Source: Pseudomonas fragi
GTDB lineage: Bacteria > Pseudomonadota > Gammaproteobacteria > Pseudomonadales > Pseudomonadaceae
Length of the DNA stretch: 64,000 nucleotides
Direction: 5' to 3'
Assembly: GCF_900105835.1 (NCBI RefSeq)
Contig: NZ_LT629783.1
Span: 4,424,501 to 4,488,500 of the forward strand
Shown here: positions 31,292 through 41,045 of the stretch, piece after piece
Position numbering within the stretch: position 1 is the stretch's first letter
How the letters are laid out: each line of letters opens with the position of its first letter
Made by a program: the position numbers and the translations under genes
The notes under the pieces: generated by a model
The model's database searches: none
What the model saw: only the letters and a program-made list of their open reading frames with translations
What the model was told of the DNA's origin: nothing

Positions 31292-31948
31292 ATGGTGCGT
31301 CGTACCAAAGAAGAAGCTCTTGAGACCCGGAGCAAAATCCTCGCCGCGGCCGAACAGGCCTTTTACGAGCGAGGGGTTGCGCGCACGACGCTGGCCGATA
31401 TCGCCACGTTGGCAGGTGTCACCCGTGGTGCGATTTACTGGCACTTCAGCAACAAGGCCGAACTGGTGCAGGCCATGCTCGACAGCCTGCATGAACCCCT
31501 GGATGAGCTGGCCAAGGCCAGTGAAAATCAGAACGAGATTGATCCGCTCGGCTGCACGCGCCAATTGCTGATTCATTTGTTTCGCCAGGTTGCCATTGAT
31601 CCAAAAACCCGGCGTATCAATGAAATTCTGTTTCATAAGTGCGAATTCACAGACGAAATGTGTGATTTTCGGGCTCAGCGCCAGGTCGCGATGGTCGATT
31701 GCAACAGCAGGATCGAGTTGGCCCTGAGCAATGCCATTCACCGTCAACAACTCCCTGAAACGCTGGATGTGCGCCGCGCTGCTATCAGTCTGCATGCCTA
31801 TATCGACGGAATTCTCGGACAATGGCTGCTGGTTCCCGACAGTTTCGATCTCTACCAGGGGGCTGAGTCCTGGGTCGATACTGCCCTGGATATGCTGCGT
31901 TTAAGCCCGTCCTTGCGAATCTGCGGCAATATCCGAGAGGGAGTCTAG
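31292..31948 (+). CDS. ttgR: TetR-family repressor TtgR
   Basis: Ligand-responsive repressor of the divergent ttgABC operon. I place the start at 31292 ([13 protein letters not shown]), giving 218 residues; the upstream extension in frame is not family-like. The helix-turn-helix is [21 protein letters not shown] (residues 27-47), nearly identical to that of TtgR, AcrR and MexR-type TetR proteins. The C-terminal ligand domain includes [17 protein letters not shown] and the [11 protein letters not shown] segment. Antibiotics and plant phenolics release TtgR from DNA in P. putida. Confidence 0.93.
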   Translation: MVRRTKEEALETRSKILAAAEQAFYERGVARTTLADIATLAGVTRGAIYWHFSNKAELVQAMLDSLHEPLDELAKASENQNEIDPLGCTRQLLIHLFRQVAIDPKTRRINEILFHKCEFTDEMCDFRAQRQVAMVDCNSRIELALSNAIHRQQLPETLDVRRAAISLHAYIDGILGQWLLVPDSFDLYQGAESWVDTALDMLRLSPSLRICGNIREGV

Positions 31949-32343
31949 TAGGCTCGAGCAATAAGGCGAGTGAAGATTTTGCCCTCTGGGCCAATTAATG
32001 GCACTCGGCATTTATATACGTCTGGCCCGCGGGTTTAAAGTTAGCGAGCTAAGTATTTTGTAGCTAAATTGTGATCGTTTAGTGAATGGCCCTGCAGACC
32101 GCGGTAAATAAGCTATTGGCACAGCGGTTGAAAGGCCGCAAGGCTTCTACATCTTTCCCTGTAACTCACTTCCCAATTCCTCCTTCCTGCGTCGTCATCC
32201 CCTACACTTGAGCAGTGCTTTGGCCACTCGCCAGAGCTGCCAGAGTCGGGTAGAGGGTGGCTGCCAAGGTGTAAGCCTCCTTCCGACTGAAGCAAACCGA
32301 CCGCGATGGTGTGGTGTGTCGTGGGCAATTCGAGGAATAACAG
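31949..32343. other. Intergenic region upstream of the CoA-transferase genes
   Basis: Almost 400 bases without a supported gene. It probably holds the promoter of the CoA-transferase pair. A sigma-54-like match near 32117 lacks the invariant GC and was not accepted. Nothing else was recognised. Confidence 0.5.
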
Positions 32344-33042
32344 GTGAACAAGATTTACTCGAGTGCTGAATCCGCGTTGCAGGGGCTGGTTGAGGATGGC
32401 ATGACCCTGGCTGTGGGTGGCTTTGGCTTGTGCGGTATTCCGGAGGCGCTGATCGGGGCCTTGCGCGACACCGGCAAGCGTGAATTGACGGTGATCAGCA
32501 ACAACGCCGGGGTCGACGGTTTTGGCCTGGGGCAACTGCTGGAAACGCGCCAGATCCGCAAAATGATTTCTTCCTATGTAGGCGAGAACAAAGAGTTCGA
32601 GCGTCAGTACCTGGCCGGCGAACTTGAGCTGGAGTTCACCCCCCAGGGCACCCTCGCCGAGAAACTGCGGGCAGGCGGGGCGGGTATCCCGGCATTCTTC
32701 ACCAAGACCGGCTACGGCACCCTGGTGGCCGAAGGCAAGGAAACCCGTGAGTTCGATGGCGAGTGGTATGTCATGGAGCGCTCGCTTCGCGCCGACGTGG
32801 CCCTGGTCAAGGCCTGGAAAGCCGACAAGTCCGGCAACCTGCTGTTCAACAAGACCGCGCGCAACTTCAACCCGCTGGCGGCGATGGCGGCCAGGGTGTG
32901 TGTGGTGGAAGTGGAAGAGATTGTTGAAATCGGCCAGATCGAGCCTGATCAGGTGCATTTGCCCGGGATCTACGTGCAACGGTTGGTGCTCAATGCCACG
33001 CCGCAAAAACGTATCGAACATCGCACTGTGCGGAGCGCCTGA
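32344..33042 (+). CDS. 3-oxoacid CoA-transferase subunit A (succinyl-CoA:acetoacetate type)
   Basis: With its partner it activates acetoacetate with CoA from succinyl-CoA, for use of ketone bodies, hydroxybutyrate or ketogenic amino acids. It starts with GTG after a GAGGA and has 232 residues. It has the subunit-A pattern [28 protein letters not shown], and the later [15 protein letters not shown]. It is a paralogue of PcaI but belongs to the shorter SCOT-like group. Two bases separate it from subunit B. Its neighbours do not reveal the exact substrate. Confidence 0.88.
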   Translation: MNKIYSSAESALQGLVEDGMTLAVGGFGLCGIPEALIGALRDTGKRELTVISNNAGVDGFGLGQLLETRQIRKMISSYVGENKEFERQYLAGELELEFTPQGTLAEKLRAGGAGIPAFFTKTGYGTLVAEGKETREFDGEWYVMERSLRADVALVKAWKADKSGNLLFNKTARNFNPLAAMAARVCVVEVEEIVEIGQIEPDQVHLPGIYVQRLVLNATPQKRIEHRTVRSA

Positions 33043-33044
33043 CC

Positions 33045-33674
33045 ATGGCCTGGACTCGTGAAGAAATGGCGCAGCGCGCCGCTCAAGAACTGCTGGACGG
33101 TTTCTACGTCAACCTCGGTATCGGTTTACCTACCCTGGTGGCCAACTACATTCCTGAAGGCATGGATGTGTGGCTGCAAAGTGAAAATGGCCTGTTGGGT
33201 ATTGGCCCGTTTCCCACAGAGGATGAGGTGGATGCCGACCTGATCAACGCCGGCAAGCAAACCATCACCACCTTGCCGGGCAGCAGTTTTTTCAATAGTG
33301 CCGACTCGTTCGCGATGATTCGCGGCGGTCATATCAACTTGTCGATTCTGGGGGCGATGCAGGTGTCCGAGAAGGGCGACCTGGCCAACTGGATGATCCC
33401 CGGCAAGATGGTCAAGGGCATGGGCGGGGCGATGGACCTGGTGGCCGGGGTCAAGCGCGTGGTGGTGCTGATGGAGCACACGGCCAAGGGCGGCGTTCAT
33501 AAACTGCTCAGGCAGTGCGACTTGCCGCTGACCGGCGTGGGCGTGGTTGACCGCATCATTACCGACCTGGCGGTGCTGGATGTCACCGGGCAGGGGCTCA
33601 AGCTGGTTGAACTGGCGGCGGGCGTAACCCGCGAGCAGCTTCAAGAGGCTACAGGCTGCGCAATCAACGACTGA
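33045..33674 (+). CDS. 3-oxoacid CoA-transferase subunit B
   Basis: Catalytic subunit of the same enzyme, 209 residues. The family active-site Glu lies in [13 protein letters not shown] (SENG motif, about residue 48), and [15 protein letters not shown] and the [19 protein letters not shown] block are typical of SCOT subunit B. It is encoded immediately downstream of subunit A, forming a two-gene operon that converges on fdxA. Confidence 0.9.
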   Translation: MAWTREEMAQRAAQELLDGFYVNLGIGLPTLVANYIPEGMDVWLQSENGLLGIGPFPTEDEVDADLINAGKQTITTLPGSSFFNSADSFAMIRGGHINLSILGAMQVSEKGDLANWMIPGKMVKGMGGAMDLVAGVKRVVVLMEHTAKGGVHKLLRQCDLPLTGVGVVDRIITDLAVLDVTGQGLKLVELAAGVTREQLQEATGCAIND

Positions 33675-33691
33675 ATATTAACTGGGCCTTT

Positions 33692-33779
33692 GGTGGGAGC
33701 GGGCTTGCTCGCGACGGCATCGCCGCGGTTGGTCTGGCAGACCGAAGCGCCTGCATCGCAGGCAAGCCAGCTCCCACAG
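33692..33779. repeat. REP pair between the CoA-transferase and fdxA genes
   Basis: Inverted REP arms of the window's main type, between convergent genes. The right arm is a variant (GGCAAGCCAGCTCCCACAG). It coincides with the point where the usual rpoS neighbour of fdxA is missing. Confidence 0.9.
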
Positions 33780-33799
33780 GTTTTGTGGCGCTTTAAAAC

Positions 33800-33840
33800 G
33801 CAAAAAGCCCCGGCTCGCAGGAGACGGGGCTTTTTGCTTA
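33800..33840. terminator. Terminator between the CoA-transferase and fdxA genes
   Basis: A 13-bp stem GCAAAAAGCCCCG/CGGGGCTTTTTGC just after the fdxA stop; bidirectional. Confidence 0.85.
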
Positions 33841-33848
33841 AACGTGAA

Positions 33849-34172
33849 TCAGCGTTCCAGGTCGACGATCTTGCCTGGTTTGCCATCCCACTCGGCCGCG
33901 TCCGGCAGAGGGTCTTTGCGTTCAGTGATGTTTGGCCAGATTTCAGCCAGCTCGACGTTCAACTGAATGAAGTTCTCCATGCCGGCAGGTACTTCATCTT
34001 CAGAGAAGATCGCCTGTGCAGGGCATTCAGGCTCACAAAGCGCGCAATCAATGCACTCATCCGGGTGAATCACCAGGAAGTTCGGGCCTTCGTAAAAGCA
34101 GTCCACCGGACAGACTTCTACGCAGTCGGTGTACTTGCACTTGATGCAGTTGTCGGTGACGACGAAGGTCAT
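33849..34172 (-). CDS. fdxA: Seven-iron ferredoxin FdxA
   Basis: A 107-residue electron carrier with one [3Fe-4S] and one [4Fe-4S] cluster. The N-terminus [21 protein letters not shown] and the second set [19 protein letters not shown] hold the ligand cysteines; the long C-terminal extension is characteristic of the Azotobacter FdI class. Its mutS neighbour is the usual Pseudomonas arrangement. rpoS, normally on the other side, is absent. Confidence 0.95.
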   Translation of the reverse strand: MTFVVTDNCIKCKYTDCVEVCPVDCFYEGPNFLVIHPDECIDCALCEPECPAQAIFSEDEVPAGMENFIQLNVELAEIWPNITERKDPLPDAAEWDGKPGKIVDLER

Positions 34173-34301
34173 TTCTAATTCTCTCCTCAGGCGGCGGCAG
34201 CGAAGCCCTTCCAGAACGGGTTCGCCGGGTTCGGGAGTGATATCTAAAGACCAGGCTAAAAGGTCAGTAGCATCCCGAACCGCGCGCGATTCTAGCAGCT
34301 T

Positions 34302-36881
34302 TTAAAGGCGTGTCTTTAATGTGTAGAGAAAATCAAGCGCTTTACGTGGCGTCATGTTGTCCAGATCCAGCCTGGAAAGGTCGTCCAGCACCGGGTGCGG
34401 CAGGCTGGCAAACAGGTCGCTTTGCTGCGGCGCAGGCTTTTTGCCGGGCTTGGCAGGTGGCACTTCATGGGGCAGGCTGGTGGTCTCCAGGCGGCTCAAA
34501 TGCTCGCGGGCGCGGCGGATAACTTCACTCGGTACGCCCGCCAGTTGCGCTACGGCCAGGCCATAGCTCTGGCTGGCCGGGCCTGGCAGCACATGGTGCA
34601 GGAACACGATGCGTTCGTTGTGCTCGGTCGCGCTCAAATGCACGTTGGCGACCAGCGGCTCGTTCTCGGGCAGTACCGTCAGCTCGAAGTAGTGCGTGGC
34701 AAACAGGGTGTAGGCGCGCAATTGGGCGAGACGTTCTGCCGCAGCCCAGGCCAGCGACAAACCGTCGAATGTGCTAGTGCCGCGGCCCACTTCGTCCATC
34801 AGCACCAGGCTGCGTTCGGTGGCATTGTGCAAGATATTGGCGGTTTCGCTCATCTCGACCATAAAGGTCGAACGGCCACCAGCCAGGTCATCGCTGGAGC
34901 CGATCCGGGTGAAGATGCGGTCCACCAGCGACAGTTCACAGCTGGCCGCCGGTACAAAACTGCCGATATGGGCCAGCAGCACGATCAATGCGGTTTGGCG
35001 CATGTAGGTCGATTTACCGCCCATGTTAGGACCGGTGATCACCAGCATGCGGGTGTTGTCGTCCAGCCCCAGGTCGTTGGCCACAAACGGCGTGGTCAGT
35101 ACCTGCTCGACCACAGGGTGGCGACCCTGGCTGATACGCATGCACGGCTCTTCAACAAAGCGCGGGCAGTTCAGGTCCAGGTTCAGTGCACGCTCGGCCA
35201 GGTTGCTCAGCACATCCAGCTCGGCCAGTGCGGCGGCGGTGTCCTGCAGCGGCGCGAGGTGGCCGATCATTTCTTCGAGCAAAGCCTCATACAGCATCTT
35301 CTCGCGGGCCAGGGCGCGGCTTTTCGCTGAAAGGGCCTTGTCTTCGAAGGCTTTGAGTTCCGGGGTGATAAAGCGCTCGGCGCCCTTGAGCGTCTGGCGC
35401 CGGATGTAATCGGCCGGTGCCTGCTCGGCCTGTTTGCTTGGCAGCTCGATAAAGTAACCGTGGACGCGGTTGTAACCGACCTTGAGGTTGGACAACCCGG
35501 TGCGGGCCTTTTCCCGGGCTTCGAGGTCAATCAGGAACTGGCCGGCGTTTTCGCTCAGAGCTTGCAGCTCATCCAGCTCGGCGTCATAGCCGGTTTTCAG
35601 TACACCACCATCGCGGATCACCGCTGGCGGGTTGTCATTGATAGCCTTTTCCAGCAGGGCGCCCAGCTCGGGGTAAGTGCTGGTGGTCATGGCCAGTTGC
35701 TGCAAGTGCGGTGCTTCGAGGCCGAGCATGGCGTCTTGCAGTTCTGGCAGCGCGTTCAAGGCATCACGCAGGCGTGCCAAGTCGCGGGGGCGGGCATTGC
35801 GCAGGCCGATACGGGCGAGAATCCGCTCCAGATCGCCGATTTCCTTAAGCTGAGGCTGCAGCTTTTCAAAGCGATAGCCATCGAGCAGGCAAGTGATCGA
35901 CGACTGGCGTGCCAGCAGCACGCTCAAATCGCGCAGCGGGCGGTTCAACCAGCGGGTCAGCAAGCGGCTGCCCATCGAGGTCTGGCAGCGGTCGACCACC
36001 GATTGCAGGGTGTTGTCGCGGCCACCGGCCAGGTTGGTGTCCAGTTCCAGGTTACGGCGGCTGGCACCGTCGAGCACCACGGTGTCGTCCAGGCGCTCAT
36101 GGCGCAGGCTGCGCAAATGGGGCAGGGCAGTGCGCTGGGTTTCCTTGGCGTAACTGAGCAGGCAACCGGCTGCGCCAATGGCCAGGGTCAGGTTTTCGCA
36201 GCCAAAGCCCTTGAGGTCCTGGGTCGAGAATTGCTGGCACAGGCTTTTGAGCGCCGAGTCGCGCTCAAAGTCCCACGGCGCACGGCGACGAACGCCACGA
36301 CGTTTTTCCGCAGGCAAGCCTTGCGGCCAGTCATCCGGGATCATCAGCTCGACCGGGTTGATGCGCTCAAGCTCGGCCAGCAGGTTTTCCCAGCCCTTGA
36401 TCTCCAGCACCGAGAAATTGCCGCTGGTGATATCCAGCACGGCGAGGCCAAACAGGCGCTCATCGCCCAGTACGGCGGCAATCAGGTTGTCGCGGCGCTC
36501 ATCCATCAGCGCCTCGTCACTCACGGTGCCCGGGGTGATGATACGAACTACCTGACGCTCAACCGGGCCTTTGCTGGTGGCCGGGTCGCCGACCTGCTCG
36601 CAGATCACCACCGACTCGCCCAGCTTGACCAGCTTGGCCAGGTAGCCTTCGGCCGCATGATAAGGGATCCCGCACATCGGAATCGCCTGGCCGGCAGACT
36701 GGCCGCGTGCCGTGAGGGTGATATCCAGCAACTTGGCGGCTTTCTTCGCGTCTTCGTAGAAGATCTCGTAGAAATCGCCCATGCGATAGAACATCAGCTG
36801 GTCAGGGTGCTGGTTCTTCAGGCGCCAGTACTGCTGCATCATCGGCGTGTGGCTGGACAGGTCGGAGGTATTTTTACTCAT
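34302..36881 (-). CDS. mutS: DNA mismatch repair protein MutS
   Basis: Recognises mismatches and starts repair with MutL. I choose the start at 36881 ([13 protein letters not shown]), giving 859 residues; 51 further open codons upstream are unlike the family. The mismatch-reading Phe-x-Glu is in [11 protein letters not shown]. The ATPase core has Walker [18 protein letters not shown], the [15 protein letters not shown] signature, Walker [17 protein letters not shown] and the [10 protein letters not shown] helix. The C-terminal helix-turn-helix dimerisation segment is complete. Confidence 0.96.
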   Translation of the reverse strand: MSKNTSDLSSHTPMMQQYWRLKNQHPDQLMFYRMGDFYEIFYEDAKKAAKLLDITLTARGQSAGQAIPMCGIPYHAAEGYLAKLVKLGESVVICEQVGDPATSKGPVERQVVRIITPGTVSDEALMDERRDNLIAAVLGDERLFGLAVLDITSGNFSVLEIKGWENLLAELERINPVELMIPDDWPQGLPAEKRRGVRRRAPWDFERDSALKSLCQQFSTQDLKGFGCENLTLAIGAAGCLLSYAKETQRTALPHLRSLRHERLDDTVVLDGASRRNLELDTNLAGGRDNTLQSVVDRCQTSMGSRLLTRWLNRPLRDLSVLLARQSSITCLLDGYRFEKLQPQLKEIGDLERILARIGLRNARPRDLARLRDALNALPELQDAMLGLEAPHLQQLAMTTSTYPELGALLEKAINDNPPAVIRDGGVLKTGYDAELDELQALSENAGQFLIDLEAREKARTGLSNLKVGYNRVHGYFIELPSKQAEQAPADYIRRQTLKGAERFITPELKAFEDKALSAKSRALAREKMLYEALLEEMIGHLAPLQDTAAALAELDVLSNLAERALNLDLNCPRFVEEPCMRISQGRHPVVEQVLTTPFVANDLGLDDNTRMLVITGPNMGGKSTYMRQTALIVLLAHIGSFVPAASCELSLVDRIFTRIGSSDDLAGGRSTFMVEMSETANILHNATERSLVLMDEVGRGTSTFDGLSLAWAAAERLAQLRAYTLFATHYFELTVLPENEPLVANVHLSATEHNERIVFLHHVLPGPASQSYGLAVAQLAGVPSEVIRRAREHLSRLETTSLPHEVPPAKPGKKPAPQQSDLFASLPHPVLDDLSRLDLDNMTPRKALDFLYTLKTRL

Positions 36882-37010
36882 CAGGGCTTGGGCGGATTCG
36901 TTCAGAAGTGGGGGAAAGGCAGGCGCGTGGCCTGAGGTTTTCGCAATGGGCGCAAGGTTAACATGCCAGCCCCCTGCATCTACAGGTGCGCACCGGGCGC
37001 ACTGACACGT

Positions 37011-37033
37011 TGCTATAAATAGAAGAAATAGCA
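37011..37033. promoter_or_regulatory. Candidate repressor operator at the repressor gene start
   Basis: TGCTAT-N11-ATAGCA is an inverted repeat 38 bases before the repressor ATG and 130 bases upstream of mutS. Its position fits autorepression by the S24-type repressor. Confidence 0.6.
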
Positions 37034-37070
37034 TTTGCCATCAATAAACACGGCCAGCACTATTGCCGCC

Positions 37071-37796
37071 ATGTCCAAACGAACAGTTTCAACCGTCCTT
37101 AAAGAGCTGCTGGCCCGGCACGGCATCAGTGCGATGACGCTGCACCGCAGCACCGGGGTGCCGCAACCTACGTTGTCGCGGATTTTGAGCGGCAAGATTG
37201 CCGATCCTTCCGACAGGCATATCTCCAAAATCGCCGAGTACTTCCACATCAGTACCGATCGCCTGCGCGGGCGGGACGATGTGCGTGTGTCAGAAATCGA
37301 GCTATGTCACCCAGAGTTGCGTGATATTTGCCTGTGGGATGACGACACCCCAGTGGCGGACGATGAAGTGTCCATTCCGTTTCTGCGTCAGGTTGAACTG
37401 GCCGCCGGCTCAGGGCGCTTTGCCATTGAAGAGAGCGAACGCGCCAAGTTGCGTTTCGGCAAGCGCAGCCTGCGCCATAACGGTGTGGAGTTCGATCATG
37501 CCAAGTGCGTGACCGTACGCGGCGACAGTATGCTGCCAGTGCTGCGCGATGGCGCAACGGTGGGGGTCAATGCGGGCAAGCGCACGCTGGACGAAGTCAT
37601 TGATGGCGACCTGTATGCGGTCAATCATAACGGCCAGCTACGGGTCAAACAGTTGTATCGCCTGGCGGGCGGCATTCGTTTGCGCAGCTTCAACCGCGAC
37701 GAGTTCCCGGATGAGGATTATGCCTACAACGATCTGGAGGATGAACAGCTGGTCATTCTCGGTCATGTCTTCTGGTGGGGCATGTACGCCCGCTAG
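37071..37796 (+). CDS. S24 (LexA-like) phage-type transcriptional repressor, PrtR-like
   Basis: A 241-residue self-cleaving repressor. The ATG at 37071 (MSKRTVSTVLKELL) is preferred over an upstream TTG. The N-terminal helix-turn-helix (about residues 8-60) contains MTLHRSTGVPQPTLSRILSG. The C-terminal peptidase has the Ala-Gly cleavage site in VELAAGSGRF, catalytic Ser in VRGDSMLPVLRDG and Lys in GQLRVKQLYRL. In Pseudomonas tailocin and pyocin clusters such proteins (PrtR) hold lysis and tail genes off until RecA activation. Here it lies next to mutS with only a holin downstream, so it looks like the regulator of a lost or reduced cluster. Confidence 0.88.
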   Translation: MSKRTVSTVLKELLARHGISAMTLHRSTGVPQPTLSRILSGKIADPSDRHISKIAEYFHISTDRLRGRDDVRVSEIELCHPELRDICLWDDDTPVADDEVSIPFLRQVELAAGSGRFAIEESERAKLRFGKRSLRHNGVEFDHAKCVTVRGDSMLPVLRDGATVGVNAGKRTLDEVIDGDLYAVNHNGQLRVKQLYRLAGGIRLRSFNRDEFPDEDYAYNDLEDEQLVILGHVFWWGMYAR

Positions 37797-37816
37797 CCAC
37801 AAGATTCTGAAAATCC

Positions 37817-37870
37817 TGCGGGAGCCAGCCTGCTCGCGAACAAGCCTTCGTGAGCAGGCTCGCTCCCGCA
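37817..37870. repeat. Short REP pair downstream of the repressor gene
   Basis: Compact hairpin of two diverged REP arms (TGCGGGAGCCAGCCTGCTCG and its mirrored partner), directly after the repressor stop. It may also serve as a transcript end. Confidence 0.8.
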
Positions 37871-37955
37871 GCAGTATTGGCTACGCCATCAAGCAGACAA
37901 TTCCCACCGTATTTGCAGGTCCTGGCCGGCTTGTTGAAATTGTGCGAATAAATAT

Positions 37956-37988
37956 ATGCACTGGTGCATTGACTGTATATCCATACAT
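37956..37988. promoter_or_regulatory. Palindrome and LexA-like box upstream of the holin gene
   Basis: ATGCAC-TG-GTGCAT (37956-37969) is followed by CTGTATATCCATACAT (37973-37988), which matches the Pseudomonas LexA consensus CTG-N10-CAG except for its last base. Either could be the control site of the holin transcript by LexA or by the neighbouring repressor. Confidence 0.5.
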
Positions 37989-38095
37989 GCATAGTCTTTG
38001 TTCCATTGCCGCCAACGATGGATCTCGGGCAGGGGTATGACGTTTCAGTCAGGCCGGAAATTGGCGCTTATCAATAAGGACACAGGAGTGATCAC

Positions 38096-38440
38096 ATGAT
38101 GAATGAACCGCAAGTCTTGCTGGAAATGCCGGTTTTACTGGTCATCCTCCTTGCGTTGGTGGGCGGCGTTTTTGGCGAGATGTGGCGGGCAGACAAGGAT
38201 GGCGCCAGCGGCTGGCCGCTGATGCGGCGCCTGGCGTTGCGGTCGGGAGCCTGCATGGTGTGCGGCGTATCGACCTTTATGTTGCTGTACTCGGCCGGGA
38301 TGTCGGTTTTGGCGGCCGGTGCCCTGGGTTGCCTGACCGCCCTGGCAGGTGCGGATGCAGCCATCAGCCTGTACCAGCGCTGGGCTGCGAAGCGGCTGGG
38401 GGTCGACGGTTCGCCCGGCGATTCGCGGATCGAGCCGTAG
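38096..38440 (+). CDS. Phage/tailocin-type holin
   Basis: A 114-residue membrane protein with three predicted helices (about residues 11-28, 52-70, 72-92) and a charged tail, matching the holin that opens the R-type tailocin clusters of P. fluorescens. The ribosome site AGGAG stands 7 bases before the first of two ATGs. Holins form membrane lesions that release endolysin; no endolysin or spanin gene is present nearby. The gene ends 53 bases before cinA, so the structural genes that usually follow are missing. Confidence 0.78.
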   Translation: MMNEPQVLLEMPVLLVILLALVGGVFGEMWRADKDGASGWPLMRRLALRSGACMVCGVSTFMLLYSAGMSVLAAGALGCLTALAGADAAISLYQRWAAKRLGVDGSPGDSRIEP

Positions 38441-38493
38441 AACACGGCTTTTTGGTGTAGGTTATGACCCGGACCCGCGATCAGGAGAGGACA

Positions 38494-38994
38494 GTGGATC
38501 AGATTTCTCAACGTGCAGCTGAACTCGGGCTGCTGTTAAAGGCTCTTAATGCCCAGGTGACGACCGCCGAGTCCTGTACCGGTGGCGGCATTGCCGAAGC
38601 CATCACCCGTATTGCCGGCAGCTCCGCCTGGTTCGAGGCGGGGTTTGTGACCTACTCCAACCAGCAAAAGACCCGGCAATTGCTGGTTCCCGAGGCCTTG
38701 TTCACACAAGTGGGGGCCGTCAGTCGCGAGGTGGTCGAAGCGATGGTGCGCGGTGCGCAGGCGCAAAGCGGGGCGCAGTTCGCTGTGGCGGTGAGCGGTG
38801 TGGCCGGGCCGGGTGGCGGTTCGCCCGAGAAGCCGGTCGGTACCGTGTGGCTGGCCTGGGGCGCTGGCGATGAGGTGTCCAGCGAGCGCAGGCACTTTGC
38901 GGGCAATCGCGATGAAGTCCGCCAGCAAACCGTGATTGCGGCCCTGGAAGGCTTAATACGCCGAACGGTACGAGAAATAAAAAATCAGGGGTAG
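38494..38994 (+). CDS. cinA: Nicotinamide-nucleotide amidase, CinA C-terminal domain type
   Basis: A stand-alone CinA C-terminal (PncC) protein that deamidates nicotinamide mononucleotide to nicotinate mononucleotide for NAD recycling. The GTG at 38494, a few bases after AGGAGAGG, gives 166 residues; the ATG ten codons upstream has a poorer site. Motifs are [15 protein letters not shown] and [20 protein letters not shown]. It is the conserved right flank of the tailocin insertion locus and precedes recA. Confidence 0.92.
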   Translation: MDQISQRAAELGLLLKALNAQVTTAESCTGGGIAEAITRIAGSSAWFEAGFVTYSNQQKTRQLLVPEALFTQVGAVSREVVEAMVRGAQAQSGAQFAVAVSGVAGPGGGSPEKPVGTVWLAWGAGDEVSSERRHFAGNRDEVRQQTVIAALEGLIRRTVREIKNQG

Positions 38995-39021
38995 GCGATC
39001 TTCTAACCCTGTGGAATAATA

Positions 39022-39037
39022 CTGGCTACTTATACAG
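39022..39037. promoter_or_regulatory. LexA (SOS) box of recA
   Basis: CTGGCTACTTATACAG fits CTG-N10-CAG with the palindromic TATACAG half, 40 bases before the recA start. Confidence 0.85.
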
Positions 39038-39077
39038 TTATCGGCCGTCGGGCCTTATTGATTACGAGAGGACTTTA

Positions 39078-40184
39078 ATGGACGACAACAAGAAGAAAGC
39101 CTTGGCTGCGGCCCTGGGTCAGATCGAACGTCAATTCGGCAAGGGTGCCGTGATGCTGATGGGCGACCAGGAGCGCCAGGCCGTACCGGCAATCTCCACC
39201 GGTTCGCTGGGTCTGGACATCGCGCTGGGCATTGGCGGCCTGCCAAAAGGCCGTATTGTTGAAATCTACGGCCCTGAGTCGTCGGGTAAAACCACGCTGA
39301 CCCTGTCCGTGATTGCCCAGGCACAAAAGGCCGGTGCTACCTGCGCCTTCGTCGATGCCGAGCACGCCCTTGACCCTGAATACGCCGCCAAGCTGGGCGT
39401 AAACGTCGACGACCTGCTGGTTTCCCAGCCGGACACCGGCGAACAGGCCCTGGAAATCACCGACATGCTGGTGCGCTCCAACGCGGTTGACGTGATCATC
39501 ATCGACTCCGTGGCCGCACTGACGCCAAAGGCTGAAATCGAAGGCGACATGGGTGATACCCACGTTGGCCTGCAAGCCCGTCTGATGTCGCAAGCACTGC
39601 GTAAAATCACCGGTAACATCAAGAACGCCAACTGCCTGGTTATCTTCATCAACCAGATCCGCATGAAGATCGGCGTGATGTTCGGCAGCCCGGAAACCAC
39701 CACCGGTGGTAACGCCCTGAAGTTCTACGCGTCGGTACGTCTGGATATCCGCCGCACTGGCGCCGTGAAAGAAGGCGATGTGGTGGTAGGTAGCGAAACC
39801 CGCGTCAAAGTGGTCAAGAACAAGGTGGCACCGCCGTTCCGTCAGGCTGAATTCCAGATCCTGTACGGCAAGGGCATCTACCTGAATGGCGAGATGATCG
39901 ACCTGGGTGTGTTGCATGGCTTTGTTGAAAAAGCAGGCGCCTGGTACAGCTACAACGGCAGCAAGATCGGTCAGGGCAAGGCCAACTCCGCCAAGTTCCT
40001 GGACGATAACCCGGACATCAAGGACGCGCTGGAAAAGCAGCTGCGTGAAAAACTGCTGGGGCCAAAAACTGACGCTGAACTGGCAGAACTCAAAGTCATG
40101 CCAAAAATGAGCAAGGCTGCCAAAGAAGCTGCAGCACTGGCTGAAGCCGAAGAAATGGAAAACGCTACCGACGGCGATAACTGA
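39078..40184 (+). CDS. recA: Recombinase RecA
   Basis: Central homologous recombination protein and co-protease that triggers LexA and S24-repressor self-cleavage. 368 residues. Walker A is [12 protein letters not shown] (about residues 65-76), Walker [13 protein letters not shown], loop L1 [18 protein letters not shown] and loop L2 with [16 protein letters not shown]. The acidic C-terminus is present. It is SOS-controlled by the box at 39022 and is followed 8 bases later by recX. Confidence 0.98.
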   Translation: MDDNKKKALAAALGQIERQFGKGAVMLMGDQERQAVPAISTGSLGLDIALGIGGLPKGRIVEIYGPESSGKTTLTLSVIAQAQKAGATCAFVDAEHALDPEYAAKLGVNVDDLLVSQPDTGEQALEITDMLVRSNAVDVIIIDSVAALTPKAEIEGDMGDTHVGLQARLMSQALRKITGNIKNANCLVIFINQIRMKIGVMFGSPETTTGGNALKFYASVRLDIRRTGAVKEGDVVVGSETRVKVVKNKVAPPFRQAEFQILYGKGIYLNGEMIDLGVLHGFVEKAGAWYSYNGSKIGQGKANSAKFLDDNPDIKDALEKQLREKLLGPKTDAELAELKVMPKMSKAAKEAAALAEAEEMENATDGDN

Positions 40185-40192
40185 TAGCCATC

Positions 40193-40660
40193 ATGATTGC
40201 CGTCCTGGATACTCCCGTCGCGGTGCGACGGACTGCAATGGACCTGCTCGCGCGACGCGAGCACGGTCGGGTCGAGCTGACGCGCAAGTTGCGTCAGCGC
40301 GGCGCTTGCCCCGACATGATCGACGCTGCCCTTGACCGTCTCACGGAAGAGGGGCTGTTGTCCGAGTCCCGTTATCTCGAAAGCTATATCAACTACCGTG
40401 CCGGTTCCGGTTATGGCCCTTTGCGTATTCGCGAAGAGCTTAGCCAGCGAGGCCTTGCGCGCGGCGATATTGAAGAGGCGTTACGCGAATGTGACTTCAA
40501 CTGGCAAGAACGGTTGGAGGAAACCTGGCGTCGCAAGTTTTCCGGGCAGGTGCCTGTCGATGCCAAGGAGCGTGCCCGCCAGGGGCGCTTCTTGAGCTAT
40601 CGCGGCTATCCGCTTGAAATGATCGGCCGCCTGTTAAGCGGCCGAGAGTTTGACGACTGA
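40193..40660 (+). CDS. recX: RecA modulator RecX
   Basis: A 155-residue inhibitor of RecA filament extension. The three-helix RecX repeats are visible: [22 protein letters not shown], then [21 protein letters not shown], and a last repeat ending [22 protein letters not shown]. It is co-transcribed with recA. Its last 27 codons (from 40577) lie inside a 236-base tandem duplication, so a second, untranslated copy of its 3' end follows downstream. Confidence 0.94.
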   Translation: MIAVLDTPVAVRRTAMDLLARREHGRVELTRKLRQRGACPDMIDAALDRLTEEGLLSESRYLESYINYRAGSGYGPLRIREELSQRGLARGDIEEALRECDFNWQERLEETWRRKFSGQVPVDAKERARQGRFLSYRGYPLEMIGRLLSGREFDD

Positions 40661-40697
40661 AACGGTTGGCGGTCGTACCCTGTGGGCGCCGCAAACC

Positions 40698-40783
40698 TGT
40701 GGGAGCTGGCTTGCCTGCGATGGCAGCAATGCGGTTTGCCTGCCAGACGTGCCGCCCGCATCGCGAGCAAACCCGCTCCCACA
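40698..40783. repeat. REP pair in duplication copy 1
   Basis: Arms begin TGTGGGAGCTGGCTTGCCTG and end AACCCGCTCCCACA. The right arm differs from copy 2 by one base. Confidence 0.88.
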
Positions 40784-40933
40784 GTAACAGCCCGCTTACC
40801 CATTCCGGCTTACGCCAGGGGCGCTTCTTGAGCTATCGCGGCTATCCGCTTGAAATGATCGGCCGCCTGTTAAGCGGCCGAGAGTTTGACGATTGAAACG
40901 GTTGGCGGTCGTACCCAGTGGGCGCCGCAAACC

Positions 40934-41019
40934 TGTGGGAGCTGGCTTGCCTGCGATGGCAGCAATGCGGTTTGCCTGCCAGTCGTGCCGCCCGCATCGC
41001 GAGCAAGCCCGCTCCCACA
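40934..41019. repeat. REP pair in duplication copy 2
   Basis: As copy 1, exactly 236 bases further right, with the right arm reading AAGCCCGCTCCCACA. Confidence 0.88.
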
Positions 41020-41045
41020 GTAACAGCCCGCTTACCCATTCCGGC

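Noticed and set aside
32117..32132. Sigma-54-like promoter before the CoA-transferase genes
   Set aside because: TGGCACAGCGGTTGAA has the GG element but lacks the invariant GC at the -12 position.
35460..36935. Open frame of 491 codons on the plus strand inside mutS
   Set aside because: Antisense to conserved MutS domains, with no start context and no known family.
40666..40896. Small open frame of 76 codons after recX
   Set aside because: Its C-terminus repeats the last residues of RecX only because of the tandem duplication; it has no ribosome site and runs through a REP pair.
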